DNA of 64,000 bases, taken from positions 35,340,464 to 35,404,463 of the forward strand of contig NC_023759.2 in the NCBI RefSeq assembly GCF_000499845.2. The letters are read 5' to 3'. This DNA comes from Phaseolus vulgaris. Lineage: Eukaryota > Streptophyta > Magnoliopsida > Fabales > Fabaceae. Below, in pieces: positions 11,493 to 22,342 of this stretch (positions are counted from its first letter, which is position 1; the number at the start of each line of letters is the position of its first letter). The position numbers and the translations under genes were made by a program. The notes beneath the pieces are model-generated. The model did no database searches and was not told the origin of the DNA. It was given only the letters and a program-made list of their open reading frames with translations.

Positions 11493-12477
11493 CTGCGAAG
11501 GCCCGACCGCCGTTAGCGTTCTTGATAAGCACAGGCAGAAGGCGGCCGAGCGCAAGGGCTGTCGCAGCCTAGAGGTGCTACCGTTGAGGGCCGATAGGGT
11601 CGGGCCCTCCCACAAGTCCAAGAAACGTCCGAGGGACGGTGGTAATGTGGCCACTACCACCCGTTCGCCTGGAGCCATGCCGACACCTCTGCCTCGTCGA
11701 GAGGTGACCGTAGTGGTGCCGCCCTCGCCCCAGCCCGTTGAGCGTGGGGTTGGGCCATCCGAGGCCGGGGCCGCACCTTCGCCTTTCGACCTTCTGGGAA
11801 GTGGCTATCAATTCACGCGAAGGGTTCGCGTGGCTCTCCCAGAGGAGACTCGGGAGTGCTTCCGAGACGTCGCTCCCTCGGACCTGCTAAGGAGCGGCCT
11901 GGAGCTTATGTGCCACTCCATTGTCCTCGTTCAAAACGAAATTCAAGGGCGAGACTGACAGGCCGAGGACGTGTCTCAACTGGAGCATCAACTGGCTGAG
12001 GCAACTGAAGATTTGAAGCAGTCTCTGGCTGCTAACAATGACCTGTCCGCCAGGATCGCTCATGAGGCGGCTGAGAGAGAGCTGGCGCAGAAGGATGTCG
12101 CTGAGGCGAGGCGGCTATTGGAGGTCGAGAAATTGGGGGCGGTCGCGGAGATTGCTGAAATGAAGAAGTTGGTCGTGGAGAGGGATGAGAAGCTCTCGTC
12201 CTCGGCCACTGAGTTGGTCGCCCTTCAAGCCACGAAAGATCAAGTTGAGGCCGAGCTTGATGAAAATTATGAGGAGGCCGAGGAGCTGCTGAAACAATGT
12301 TTTGACCGAGTCGTGCGTCAAGCGCACGTGCTTTATGGTGGGTCGCCGACCACTGGTAACTTTGACCTTGATTGTGAGGTTTACCAGGGTCAGCTGGTGC
12401 CGATTGTTGAGGTGGCAGCCTTGACTGCTCAAGAGGCTGTGCCGGTCGAGACCCAGAAGGGGCAAGCCAAGGCCTAG
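11470..12477 (+). pseudogene. Coiled-coil gag-like ORF of the gypsy-like relic
   Basis: One frame is open from about 11470 to 12477 apart from a single TGA at 11956-11958. The N-terminal half is proline- and arginine-rich and followed by a motif around LLGSGYQF. The C-terminal half is a long heptad coiled coil (about 110 residues from SQLEHQLAEATED) ending in a short globular-looking tail. No ATG is suitably placed, so the start has been lost. It is probably a structural or accessory protein of an LTR retrotransposon rather than a host gene, because it sits between the repeated flanks and beside tandem arrays. No zinc knuckle was seen. Confidence 0.55.
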
Positions 12478-12674
12478 GAGGGAGAGTGCGTAGAGATTCA
12501 AGATTAGGTTAGCCCTTGGCTGGATTGTGGCCTTTTCTTGCTTTTAGTTTCCCCCGAGGTCGGGGTGTGACCTCCTCCTTTTGCCTTTTAATATATCGCC
12601 CTTTTTTCTTTCGCTTGATCTTTATTTCTTTTAATTTGCACAAGTTAAGCATGTCAGATTTTATTTGTTTGGGT

Positions 12675-12972
12675 TGTCGGCCATTTTAATTGTGATGTTT
12701 AATCGAACAAGTATAAATGGGCGGTCGGCCACCTAGTTGTGATTATTAATCGAACAAGTAAAGAAAGGCGGTCAGCCATTTTAATTGTGATGTTTAATCG
12801 AACAAGTATAAATGGGCGGTCGACCACTTAGTTGTGATTGTTAATCAAACAAGTAAAGAAGGGCGGTCGACCATTTTAATTGTGATGTTAATCGAACAAG
12901 TATAAATGGGCGGTCGGCCACTTAGTTGTGATTATTAATCGAACAAGTAAAGAAGGGCGTTCGGCCATTTAG
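12675..12972. repeat. Tandem array, about 96-bp unit made of two 48-bp halves
   Basis: About three copies. Each unit has two related halves, both containing AATCGAACAAGTA and GGCGGTCG(G/A)CCA, alternating between ATTTTAATTGTGATG and CTTAGTTGTGATT versions. The array abuts the 105-bp array. Confidence 0.85.
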
Positions 12973-12980
12973 TGCGTGAG

Positions 12981-13770
12981 GTGTTGGCAGGGTATGCCAG
13001 TTAGGGCTTTGTCCAACCAAACCTGATGGGTCAGACTCGACAGGGTATGCCGGTTAGGGCTTCATCCAGACCGAGATGAGAGAGGTGTTGGCAGGGTATG
13101 CCGGTTAAGGCTCCATCCAGACCAAACCTGATGGGTCGGACTCGGCAGGGTATGTCGGTTAGGGCTTCATCCAGACCGAGCCGAGAGAGGTGTTGGCAGG
13201 GCAGGCCGGTTAAGGCTCCATCCATACCAAACCTGATGGGTCAGACTCGGTAGGGTATGCCGGTTAGGGCTTCATCCAGACCGAGCCAATAAAGGTGTTG
13301 GCAGGGTATGCCGGTTAGGGTTTCATCCAGACCGAGCCAAGAGAGGTGTTGGCAGGGTATGCCGGTTAAGGCTCCATTCAGACCAATCCTGATGGGTCGG
13401 ACTCGGCAGGGTATGTTGGTTAGGGCTTCATCCAGACCGAGCCGAGAGAGGTGTTGGCAGGGTATGCCGGTTAAGGCTCCATCCAGACCAAACCTGATGG
13501 GTCGGACTCGACAAGGTATGCCGGTTAGGACTTCATCCAGACCGAGCCGAGAGAGGTGTTGGTAGGGTATGCCGGTTAAGGCTTCATCCAGACCAAACCT
13601 GATGGGTCAGACTCGGCAGGGTATGTCGGTTAGGGCTTCATCCAGACCGAGCCGAGAGAGGTGTTGGCAGGGTATGTCGGTTAAGGCTCCTTCCAGACCA
13701 AACATGATGGGTCGGACTCGGCAGGGTATGCCGGTTAGGGCTTCATCCAAACCGAGCCGAGTGGTTACAG
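12981..13770. repeat. Tandem array, about 105-bp unit made of two 52-bp halves
   Basis: About seven and a half units. Each has two related halves sharing GGGTATG(C/T)CGGTTA(A/G)GGCT, alternating between CCAAACCTGATGGG and CCGAGCCGAGAGAG. One half-unit slip occurs at about 13294-13346. Because 105 is divisible by three, spurious open frames run through the array on both strands. Confidence 0.9.
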
Positions 13771-14062
13771 GAGAGCAAGGTTAGTACTTTGATGAAAGTG
13801 CCTCGTTAAAACCTCCCTGGTGGGGTGAGGAAAGAGTAAGTGACTTTATTAATTTTAGCTGTAGTAGAACTTGAGGTGCGTGACATTCCACGTCCTCGGT
13901 ACAATTTTGCCCGAAAGCCATTCTAAGTGATAAGCTCCCCCCTCTGCGACTTCTCGGACTCGGAAAGGTCCTTCCCAGTTGGACGAGAATTTTCCTTCAT
14001 TTTTTCTCACATCGTTGTGCATTCTCCAGACGAGGTCGCCCTTCTAGAAACTTCTCGGCCGG

Positions 14063-14161
14063 TCGGTCAGGTTGTTGGGTGATGAACTGGGATTCTTCTC
14101 GTCCTCTTGCTTCTCCTTCGGAACTCAGTCTCGGGTGAACACCGGATGGTGGGGGTAACTG
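14063..14161. repeat. Flank repeat of gypsy-like relic, copy 2
   Basis: Partner of 11397-11492. It is followed by a TATTTATATTATT box and a GGTCTCGG-rich tract (about 14395-14600), which would fit the U3/R region of an LTR. Confidence 0.75.
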
Positions 14162-14394
14162 CGAAGGCACTCTGACGCTCAAGTCAGTAAAGCGGGTGAT
14201 CAGTTCTCTTGTAGGTGAAGAGTAATAAATGACGTACCTTTCCCCTTGGGATGTGTGCTATTTATATTATTCTAATGGGCTTACCTTATTGGGCCTGATT
14301 AGCGAAGTGGATTTCGCTTAGGGTTGCATTACCTAATCCTTAATAACGGATTAACTTCACTGACCTTGGTTTGAGCATTAATGGTAATATGGGT

Positions 14395-14600
14395 CGGTCG
14401 GCCAGGCCGACCGTGACGATTCCCCTGGTCTCGACCACGATTACATGGTCTCGACTAGGGTTCCCTGGTCTCGGTCAGGTGGATCAGGTCTCGGTCATCT
14501 CGGCCAAGTCTCGTAGGTCTCAGCCAGGTTTCCCTGGTCTCGGCCAGGTCTCGGTCAGGTGGGTCTCGGTCAGGAAGACCAGGTGTCGGTCTCGTCCATA
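14395..14600. repeat. Degenerate short repeats of GGTCTCGG(C/T)CAGG
   Basis: About ten imperfect copies of a GGTCTCGGTCAGG-like word in direct orientation, ending at the AT-rich border near 14612. No coding content is supported. Confidence 0.7.
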
Positions 14601-14612
14601 CCGATACATTTG

Positions 14613-15062
14613 TTAAAATGTTATTTTTAGATAAAATAAAACATAAGAGAGAAGATGAATTCGTTTGTTTAACTATCTGTAGTATTTTTTTTTTTTTTAT
14701 ATTTCATGTATATAGAGAAGGTAACAAGTATATTGGCCAACTAGTAAATTTAGGAATTGATTAGAAGATTTTTTTTTTTGTTTCGAAAATTTGCCCACGT
14801 ATATTATATAAGATTTCTTTAAAAACCAATTAGACTATGGATTTTATTGTATTATGGATTTAGTTTGATCTTCATATTTATACTAATTTTTTTAATAATA
14901 TATTCCTTTCAAGAAGAGATGATTAGTGAAATTTGGAGTACAACTTAAACTTAAATGAGATGTTGAAGTTTTATAATAATACTTAAAAGACGATAATCTT
15001 TTATGAAAAAAATTAAATATATTATTAACTCAATGTTCAAATCTTCAAATTGATTAATTAAA
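14613..15062. other. AT-rich DNA, nothing recognised
   Basis: T-rich and A-rich sequence between the gypsy-like relic and the inverted LTR pair. No ORF, repeat or RNA gene is supported. Confidence 0.6.
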
Positions 15063-15078
15063 TAACTATAGGTCATGA

Positions 15079-15499
15079 ATACACTTTATCAAAGGATACA
15101 AGGCTTTTAAAATAGACTAATATTAATTTATTTATTTTTAATTTTTAGTTGTTTCTATTTGTACATATGTTTAGTCTTTATTTTTGTTTTTTCTTATTCT
15201 AACTTTTATTGACTCTTTACATTCTCGGATGAACTAACATAGCAACCAGAGCTTTAATACCATATTATAAAAAATAATAGAGATGAACAAAGGAGAAAAA
15301 GGAAAACAAAGAATATGAAAAAATAATACACCCATTCAAGAGAGAATGTAAAGAGCCAATAAATGGTAGAATAAGAAAAGAAAAAAAAATAAAGGTTAAA
15401 CACATGTACAAATAGAAATAACTAAGAAAATTAGAAAATAAAAAAATTGATATTAGCTTTCTTCCAAAAGCCTTGTATTCTTATCCTTTGATATCCCCC
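15079..15499. repeat. Inverted pair of partial copia-2 LTRs
   Basis: 15079-15235 (plus) and 15343-15499 (minus) are inverted copies of the same LTR start, sharing TATCAAAGGATA(A)...ACAAGGCTTTT and the following AT-rich U3. The minus copy abuts a purine tract (CAACTTGCGGGGG read on minus) at about 15500. The copies flank a 107-base centre that holds a primer-binding site. This palindromic arrangement is not the normal LTR layout and goes with the internal inversion of the element. Confidence 0.7.
15248..15262 (-). other. Degenerate copia primer-binding site
   Basis: On the minus strand this reads TGGTATTAAAGCTCT, one short change from the initiator-Met-tRNA-complementary TGGTATCAGAGC of plant copia elements, and it lies just after an LTR end. 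The intact form is present in the sister element at 46845. Confidence 0.7.
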
Positions 15500-15970
15500 G
15501 CAAGTTGGGGAACAAATATTGACGAGACACAATATAGAAAAAATAATCTTGAAAGATTGAGGACTTAAGACTTTGGTATAAATGTTAGCCAGTTGCTCGT
15601 GAAACATTGGATTTTCTACAATGTATCTTCCTGAGTCATTGTCACAATATTAAAGAGATGATTGCTCAAAAGAAACTTTAAAGTCTTAAAAAAGATAAGT
15701 TAGCCAATGAATTTTACATGTAACAATGTTCATTGCCCTGTACTTAGCTTTATAGGAACTCTTTGATATTGTTCATTACTTCTTTGATTTACAAGATATG
15801 AGTAAATTCTCATATTCCAAGATACACACTAAAATAATTCACTAATTGTATTGAATCACTGTAAGTTCCCCAATCACTATCACAAAATGCCTTTAGATTA
15901 GCATAAAGAGAAAAATAAACCAAGATTTGGAGCTCCTTTAATATATATGAGAATTCTAATTGTTGCAGTA

Positions 15971-17202
15971 TGTTGAACAAGATGCTTTGATGTCTCCAAA
16001 TCCAAGTGGAAAGCTTGAAGACCTTGCTGTTGTTGTGTGTGTGTGTGCCTAGTTGTTTGAAACTTGTTAATTCACTCCTTAAGTTGATCCAAGCTCAATT
16101 GAATCTTTAAAATTTTGAAAAGATGGATTTTCTAAAAGGAAGTGAAATTTCAACAGGTTGAAATTTCGATTTAACAGGTTGTTTGACACCTAGTGGATTT
16201 TAAGCTTTGTCTTTGCCTTTGCTGTCAAACAAATTTCAACAGATTGAAATTTCAATTTAACAGGTTGTTTGACACTTAGTGCATTTCAAAATGATTTGGA
16301 AAAGCTTTGTCTTTGCCTTTGCTGTCAAACAAATTTTAACAGGTTAAAATTTCGAAACAACAGGTTATTTGACACTTAGTGATTTTGAATGCTGTCAAAT
16401 AACATTCAATCGGTTATTTCGAAAATCAACCGAATGTTTTGCTGAAAACCTTAACAAAATGTTGTTAGGTGGTTTTTCTGTTTTAAATGATTCCAACATC
16501 TTTTGGTCTTTTGTTGTAATTTTTTTAACCATTTGATTGAAAGATATAAAGGCGGTTTTACGCTCCTATGCTTTAACTAAGAAAGAGATCAATCAAAAAC
16601 AGTTTTCAAAGAGCTTTTGGATCATCTCAAGTGTGGAATAGGATTGGGTCTTGTATTCTGATCTTTGAACTTGTGATTTACTCAAGTGTTTTCTATTCCC
16701 TTCCTTCTTAATAATTGTATTTTTGTACTAGTGCTTCCAAGAAGTGTTGTGTGTTCTTGAGGGGATCAAGATCAACATTCTTGGAGTGGTGTGTGGTTGC
16801 AAAGAGGGTGAGTGAGCTTTATGGGATTCAAAGTTACCTCTTTGTGGTTGTGTAAGTTGTAATCTGTGATTGATTACATAGTGAATTCTCAGTGGTTTCT
16901 GAGGACTGGATGCAGCTCAGGTGTTGAGTGAACCAGTATAAACATTCTGTGTGAATCTCTCTATCCTTACACTCTTTAAATTGCTTTAAATCTGTTTTGA
17001 TAAAACTGCTGATAAAAACAAACGGATATTTCGTAAAAACAACAGGTTGACTTTCTGCATCAAGATTAAAACTATTTTATATTTGGCTAGACAGTTTTTC
17101 CATTGATTAATTCTTCATTGCCTTTCACTCTACCTTCAATACTTGTGAAAATCTTTCAAAAAAAATTCACCCCCCTCTTGTTTTAGCCCTATAATTCTAA
17201 CA
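15971..17202 (+). repeat. SIRE/Maximus-type solo LTR with 5-bp target duplication
   Basis: A 1232-base LTR beginning TGTTGAACAAG and ending TTCTAACA, flanked by CAGTA at 15966-15970 and CAGTA at 17203-17207. Its 3' part has the features of SIRE-type LTRs: AACCAGTATAAAC and a C-rich TTCACCCCCC stretch shortly before the end. Its U3 holds several copies of a CAACAGGTTGAAAT / TTTGACACTTAGTG word. Related LTR fragments occur at 26669-27414 and in the split LTR at 46218-57295. Removing it rejoins the host copia-2 RNase H region exactly. Confidence 0.85.
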
Positions 17203-17911
17203 CAGTATAGTTAACAATTTTAGACTTGACAAAAAACTGAGAAAGTTGTTGCACAAAAAATGTTATGTAAGGTCAGGTATTAGCAAGATACATAAGTCTT
17301 CCAATCAATCTTTTGTAGGCTTGAACATCTTTGAAAGGAACACTTCCTGTAGAAAACAATTTTGCATGATTATCAATAGGAGTGAGTGTAGGTTTGCAGG
17401 CTAAAAGACCAACATATGTTAACAATTCTAGAGTATATTTCCTTTTATTCATCATTATCCCTTTCTTACTTGCTATTTCAAGACCAAGAAAATATCTTAA
17501 ATCTTCAAGATCCTTAATCTTGAATGTTTGGTTCAAGGCTTGTTTGATTATATCGATCTCCTCTTTATCATTTTCTGCCAATATTATATCATCCACATAT
17601 CCCAATAATAATGTAAGAGATCCTTCGGAAGAATTAATAAACACATAATGATTATTCATAGATTAAGTATATCTCATAGAAAGCAAAAAGAATGAAAGTT
17701 TGGTAAACCACTCTCTCTTGACTTGCTTAATGCCATATAAAACATTTTTTAATGTACAAACTGGTCCTGGTTAAATATAAGTCAATCGAGGAGGAGCAAC
17801 CATGTATACATATTCTTTAAACTCTCCATGTAAAATGACATTGTTTATGTCTAACTGTTTCAATTCCCAATTATAGATAGAAGCTAGAGAAAGAAGCAAC
17901 CTTATGGTGGT

Positions 17912-18545
17912 TGTTCTCGCCAAACTAGAGGTCGGGAGTTTAGAGGTGGTCTCTGAGATGATTCACTTGTAACCGCAACTTTGAATGTCTAGGATCACAA
18001 TGAGATGAGGGGAGCTTCACCTGTTGACAATACTCCCACAATAAAGTAATTGAGATCATAAAATATAAGTGTAGTATGTATTGCATAAAACAATGTATAC
18101 CTTTGCTTAGAGAACTCTGCCCCTTTTGTTCGGGGAATCGTAACAAATTCCTTACCTGCTTTTTAAATCAGGCGTTTATCAAGGGTGGTGATGAACAAAA
18201 CATCTCTCTTTCCTATTTTTCAGCCAAAGCGTGTTTTAAAAATGAATAAATAAAATAAATAGGTATAAACAACAAAACTGACTTCATCAAAACTTTTTCC
18301 GATAAGAACCGACTTACACAAGTTTTAATATCCAAATATAGGGATCGGGTATTCTTCTGATAAGCTCCAGACAGTACATTTAGTCAAAGAAATTAACCAT
18401 AAATTCATATAATATAGGCATAGTTATAGAGGTAAAAATACCATCTTATACTTTCATTGGTGATTCATAGAGCTAGGCTATTTTTTTTCGGTTAAGTATC
18501 TGAACAATGCGATCAGATACTAACCGTCCACAAATGGGCAATACA
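17912..18545. repeat. Second solo LTR in copia-2
   Basis: A 634-base segment starts TGTTCTCGCC and ends AATACA. It is flanked by GTGGT (17907-17911) and ATGGT (18546-18550), a 5-bp target duplication with one mismatch. The host RT sequence, known from copia-5 at about 49400, is continuous when the segment is removed. No coding content. Confidence 0.75.
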
Positions 18546-18789
18546 ATGGTCATCTTTGCTACTAGAGAGAAAGTATCAAGGTAGTCAATGCCTTCTCTTT
18601 GTCTGTATCCCTTTGCCACTAACCTTGCTTTATACATTTCAACTGTCCCATTAGCCTTATATTTGATTTTGAATACCTATTTGCAACCTATGACAACTTT
18701 GTCCTTAGGAAGAAAAGCAATCTCCCATGTTTGATTTGACTCCAAAGCAGGTATCTCACATTGTTAACTCTAATTTTACAATAGTCTAT

Positions 18790-19790
18790 ATCTAGTGGCA
18801 ATATTTCTAATCAAATCTCTGTTATTCCTTCCAACATGGAAGCACACATTGGTAATAAATTTCTTTCTTCCTTCAGTTTTTTAATTATTGATAGTGGTGC
18901 TACTGACCACATTTGTTCATCCTTATTTATTTCACTTCATATCATCAAATTAATCCTATTCGTGTTAAAGTAGCAAATGGAAATCAAGTCATTGTCCTGG
19001 AAGTGTTTTTCTCAATCAAAATCATCTCATAGATAATGTTCTGCATATTTCTTACTTCACTCTTAATCTTCTTTTAGTAACAAAATTGATTGATAATTTA
19101 TCTTGTGTTCTTACCTTTGACTCTAATGGCTTTCACATTAAGGATAAAAGCTCCTTAAAGATGATTGGTTCAACTTAGATGCAATATAGACTTTATATAC
19201 TGAGGATCCCATCCTATCAGAAACTTCAAATCCAACCCACCAAATCTACACATACCATCAATACTATTAATGTTAGTGCTAATGATCTAGAAACCCTTTG
19301 ACATTTTTTATTAGGGCATATTTCAAACAAATGTATTGTTGTTATCATGAATGAATTTCCTTTTGTTAAATAAAAAAAATCTAAAAAATGTTTTGATTTG
19401 ATTTATGTATGAGAACCATACTCAATACGGTCAATTCATGATCATAAATATTTATTGACCATGGTTGATAACTATTCGAGGTACACATGAATTTTTCTTT
19501 TAAAACAAAAATGTGAAGTTTGTGAAGACTTCGAAAAATTTTGTTGTTTTTGTTCAAATACAATTTGAGACAACAATAAATAATAAGAAGTAACAATGAG
19601 ACTTAATTTTTCATATCTAGTTTCTTTATCAACAAATGAATAGAGTATCAAACATCATGTGTCAATATTCCACAACAAAATAGTATAGTTGAAAAGAAGC
19701 ATGATCATTTATTAAATGTAAAAAAACTCTCATAATACAATCTTATTTACCTGAAATTTATTCCTTCTCATATTCTCTGCTTCTTTTACT
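18790..19790 (+). pseudogene. copia-2 protease-integrase half, plus strand (inverted relative to its RT)
   Basis: The sequence matches copia-5 from about 47370 to 48450 in the plus orientation. It carries the protease motif DSGATDH (frame near 18892), the GAG-pre-integrase region and part of the integrase. It lies immediately beside the RT half of the same family in the opposite orientation. Stops are frequent. It fades into AT-rich sequence by about 19800. Confidence 0.75.
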
Positions 19791-20014
19791 TTTGTTCCTC
19801 TCTATTTTTTTTATAATACACTTTGATAAATTAATTAATTTGAAAACTAAAAGGGAAGTATACCATTTCCACTGATACTTATTTATTCATTAAGTAATTT
19901 CACAAACATATTACACAAGGACAAACTGGCTCACACATAATACATACGTTGAAGTTCTAGAATTTAGATTTTATTCACATGGTAAGACTCCACATTATAC
20001 ATATTTTGTGCAGC

Positions 20015-21383
20015 TCAAATACCACAATATGCCTTGATCCTAGAAGCAGCTTTTACAGCTTCTTCTGTGAGGAAGAAACGAAGATATCCATATTGGTCAA
20101 ATGGTTTATAACGAAGAGGGTGTTCTTCATCCACTAATTTTTCCTCTGGTTCCATCACCTTTCCAGCATATGAAAGCAGCCCCAAACTGTATCTCTCTAC
20201 CTTTGAATTCATTAATACTCTGTGTACACAACCGCGTATCCTGTCATTACTCCATACCTGCAAATTTAGAGTTTTAATGGCAGAACAATTATCAATGATT
20301 TTTATAGTACAATGGACTATGTTAACCAATAAAGACAGATGGTTGTGTTAGGCCTTCAACAATCACTATAGAACTCATCATATAATACATGCCTCATTCG
20401 AAGAAATTCATAATAGTTTATTTAATAATGTAATGTTTGGTTAGCAATGAGCAATCACTATTCCATAAGTCAATCATTGCACAATATTGTTAGTGCAAGT
20501 TTTTATATTATTAATCAAAGATAAAAAGAATACATTACCATAAATGCATCACCAGCCAAGACAGCAAAGATGGAGGGTGAGGCATCAACCTGGAACCACT
20601 CTCCATTCTTCAACTGAATTTCTAAGCCATTTAACCTCTGATTCAATATTGTAAGGAAACCAGAATCTGTATGAGGATGCACTCCCAAGTTGGTCTCACC
20701 AGCCTCAGGTGTTCTATATTTGTAGCATCTCAGAACATAATCTGTTGATTCAAGCAAACACTCACATTTCTCATTCTCCAATCCATAGCTCCCAAACACC
20801 ATTCTCTTAACAATATAATCCAGTTCTGCAACTTTCTTTCCATATGAATTCACAATTTCACTAAAAAAACAACAGGAAAATGTTTGATATCACGTACAGC
20901 AAGTTCATTTCTGTTACAATAACTAATAACTCTGATTTAATAACTTCAAAGTTTGTTGACAAGTTCAATAGTAAAATTGGAAAATGGTTCATTAGTTGAT
21001 TACCTGAATTGATCATTCCCTTGTGGCCACATAGTGGTTGTGTACTTGTGACAACTTTTAGCATTCAATGGGTTATCGATGGCCATGGATTCATACAAAG
21101 GAATATCACGGCGTTGCCCTGCATAGCTATAGATAGGCTTTTCAGTGGTGTGCTGCATTTTTGTTTCTAATGGAAGGTCAAAGAGTTGTTCCATTGCAGA
21201 GAAGACAGAGTCGTTGACCAGTGGTTCAACCTTATTGTAGTGTGCTAAGAATCCACCGTGATCCTCTAAGGCACCCCTCACAGCATCAGAAGTGGAAATC
21301 CATGTTTGAGTACCAAGTTTTAGGTTTTCATCACTGAAATCAATAATAGGTAGAGATTTTGTATTCTCTCTTTCCAACCCCAT
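20015..21383 (-). CDS. AOP-type 2-oxoglutarate/Fe(II)-dependent dioxygenase, gene C
   Basis: Three exons: 21383-21004, 20860-20539 and 20257-20015, predicting 314 residues, with GT..AG introns of 143 and 281 bases in the same phases as genes A, B and D. Iron ligands H190, D192 (PHTD) and H246 and the 2OG-binding R256/S258 (RYS) are intact, and the exon 1 end has the usual WPQG motif. An ATG at 21407 in frame would add eight residues. I prefer 21383 because MGLE matches the family start and a TATA box at 21447-21440 would place transcription start very near 21407. It is divergent from gene D across about 960 bases. It most resembles AOP1-like enzymes; the substrate is unknown. Confidence 0.9.
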
Positions 21384-21439
21384 CAATAACAGGTAGTGTT
21401 TTACCAAATTTTTTGGATTTTGAAACTCCTACATCTGTG

Positions 21440-21447
21440 TATTTATA
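21440..21447 (-). promoter_or_regulatory. TATA box of gene C
   Basis: TATAAATA on the minus strand, about 57 bases upstream of the preferred start codon of gene C. Position and sequence fit a plant core promoter. Confidence 0.55.
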
Positions 21448-22342
21448 TTTGATTTCAACTAAGTAAGATCTAACTTTAGGAATATATTTTGTGGAACTTC
21501 ATCAATTATAGTGGATATGTACATATATAATATCTTCCCTTCGTTTCTGAATTACGAGTGTATATCAGATATCCAACATTTTTCAATTTTCATATATTTT
21601 ACTGATATCTTAAATATATAAAATGTTTATATATTTTTATTTTTATTATAAATTTAATGGTAAAATGTATAAAAATTAAAATTGGTAAACATAGTGATAT
21701 AATGTGGAGAAAACAACTTGGATGATAAAATATGTGAAAATAAATTTAATGATAAAATTGAAGATAAAAACTTAAGTGCTAAAATTTGTAAAATATTTAG
21801 AGTTGACTGATAGATTATATTATTAATATTTTTCTTTTATACATATATTGAACTCAATAATTGATATATATACAGGACCACCATATAATTTCACACTCAT
21901 GATCTCAGCAAATGTATTCAATACCTTTGGACATTGGCTTTAATCCACGATAATTAATTATTAAAATCTTCCATTAATTTTCGTACAAACGTCACCATTT
22001 ATTCTATTCAGATTAAAACAATATATATAGTGCACCTAACACATGTAAAAAAATAATTGTCCTTTATAACTTCTTGACATGATTGAATTTTAAAAAAATA
22101 TATATAGTGCACCTAACACATGTAAAAAAAAAAGTAAATTTTAAGTTAAGTGATTGAGTGGAATTATATTATGCAAACTGCGTCCATGCCAATTTGTTTT
22201 CCAAGCCAAGTTTCTTATTCCATAACAAAATAATAATATTTTTCTTTAAATTATAAGAATTATATCTTCAGATAATTTTGGTTAAAGAAATGAAATCTCC
22301 TTCCAAATCAATTATCACATTAAGAGGATTCATATGAAAAAA
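21448..22342. promoter_or_regulatory. Shared divergent promoter region of genes C and D
   Basis: AT-rich sequence between two divergently transcribed dioxygenase genes. A 33-base unit containing TAGTGCACCTAACACATG occurs twice (about 22025-22057 and 22102-22134). The D-proximal part, 21887-22245, is repeated at 57874-58215. No other gene is visible here. Confidence 0.5.
21887..22245. repeat. Gene D upstream block (partner 57874-58215)
   Basis: It aligns with 57874-58215 in the same orientation. Shared words include TTCACACTCATGATCTCAGC, GGACATTGGCTTTAATCCAC and GCCAATTTGTTTTC. The partner has one copy of the TAGTGCACCTAACAC word where this copy has two. Confidence 0.85.

Larger units (their letters stand above)
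11390..14612 (+). mobile_element. Gypsy-like LTR retrotransposon relic without pol
   Basis: A GC-rich island of 3.2 kb between sharp AT-rich borders. A 95-100 base segment is repeated at its two sides (11397-11492 and 14063-14161, both with GGGTGAACACCGGATGG), suggesting LTR or near-LTR sequence. Between these lie a coiled-coil ORF and two long tandem arrays. No protease, RT or integrase is visible, so this is either a non-autonomous (LARD-like) element or a deletion derivative. The coiled-coil ORF resembles accessory/gag-like proteins of legume Tat/Ogre-lineage repeats, from memory of that repeat class. Borders are approximate. Confidence 0.6.
15500..18778 (-). pseudogene. copia-2 RT-RNase H half, minus strand
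   Basis: Reading leftward from 18778: RT start (matches the RT of copia-5 at 49190), RT core with YVDD (LLGYVDDIIL in the 17659-17273 frame), RNase H and the 3' end of the element, then the purine tract at about 15500. Two solo LTRs (17912-18545 and 15971-17202) interrupt it. The match to copia-5 (46.57-50.9 kb) is close throughout, so both belong to one family. Stops and a frameshift make it inactive. Confidence 0.8.

Noticed and set aside
13031..13784. Open frames on both strands through the tandem array
   Set aside because: The 105-bp unit is divisible by three, so any frame free of stops in one unit stays open; the peptides are pure repeats.
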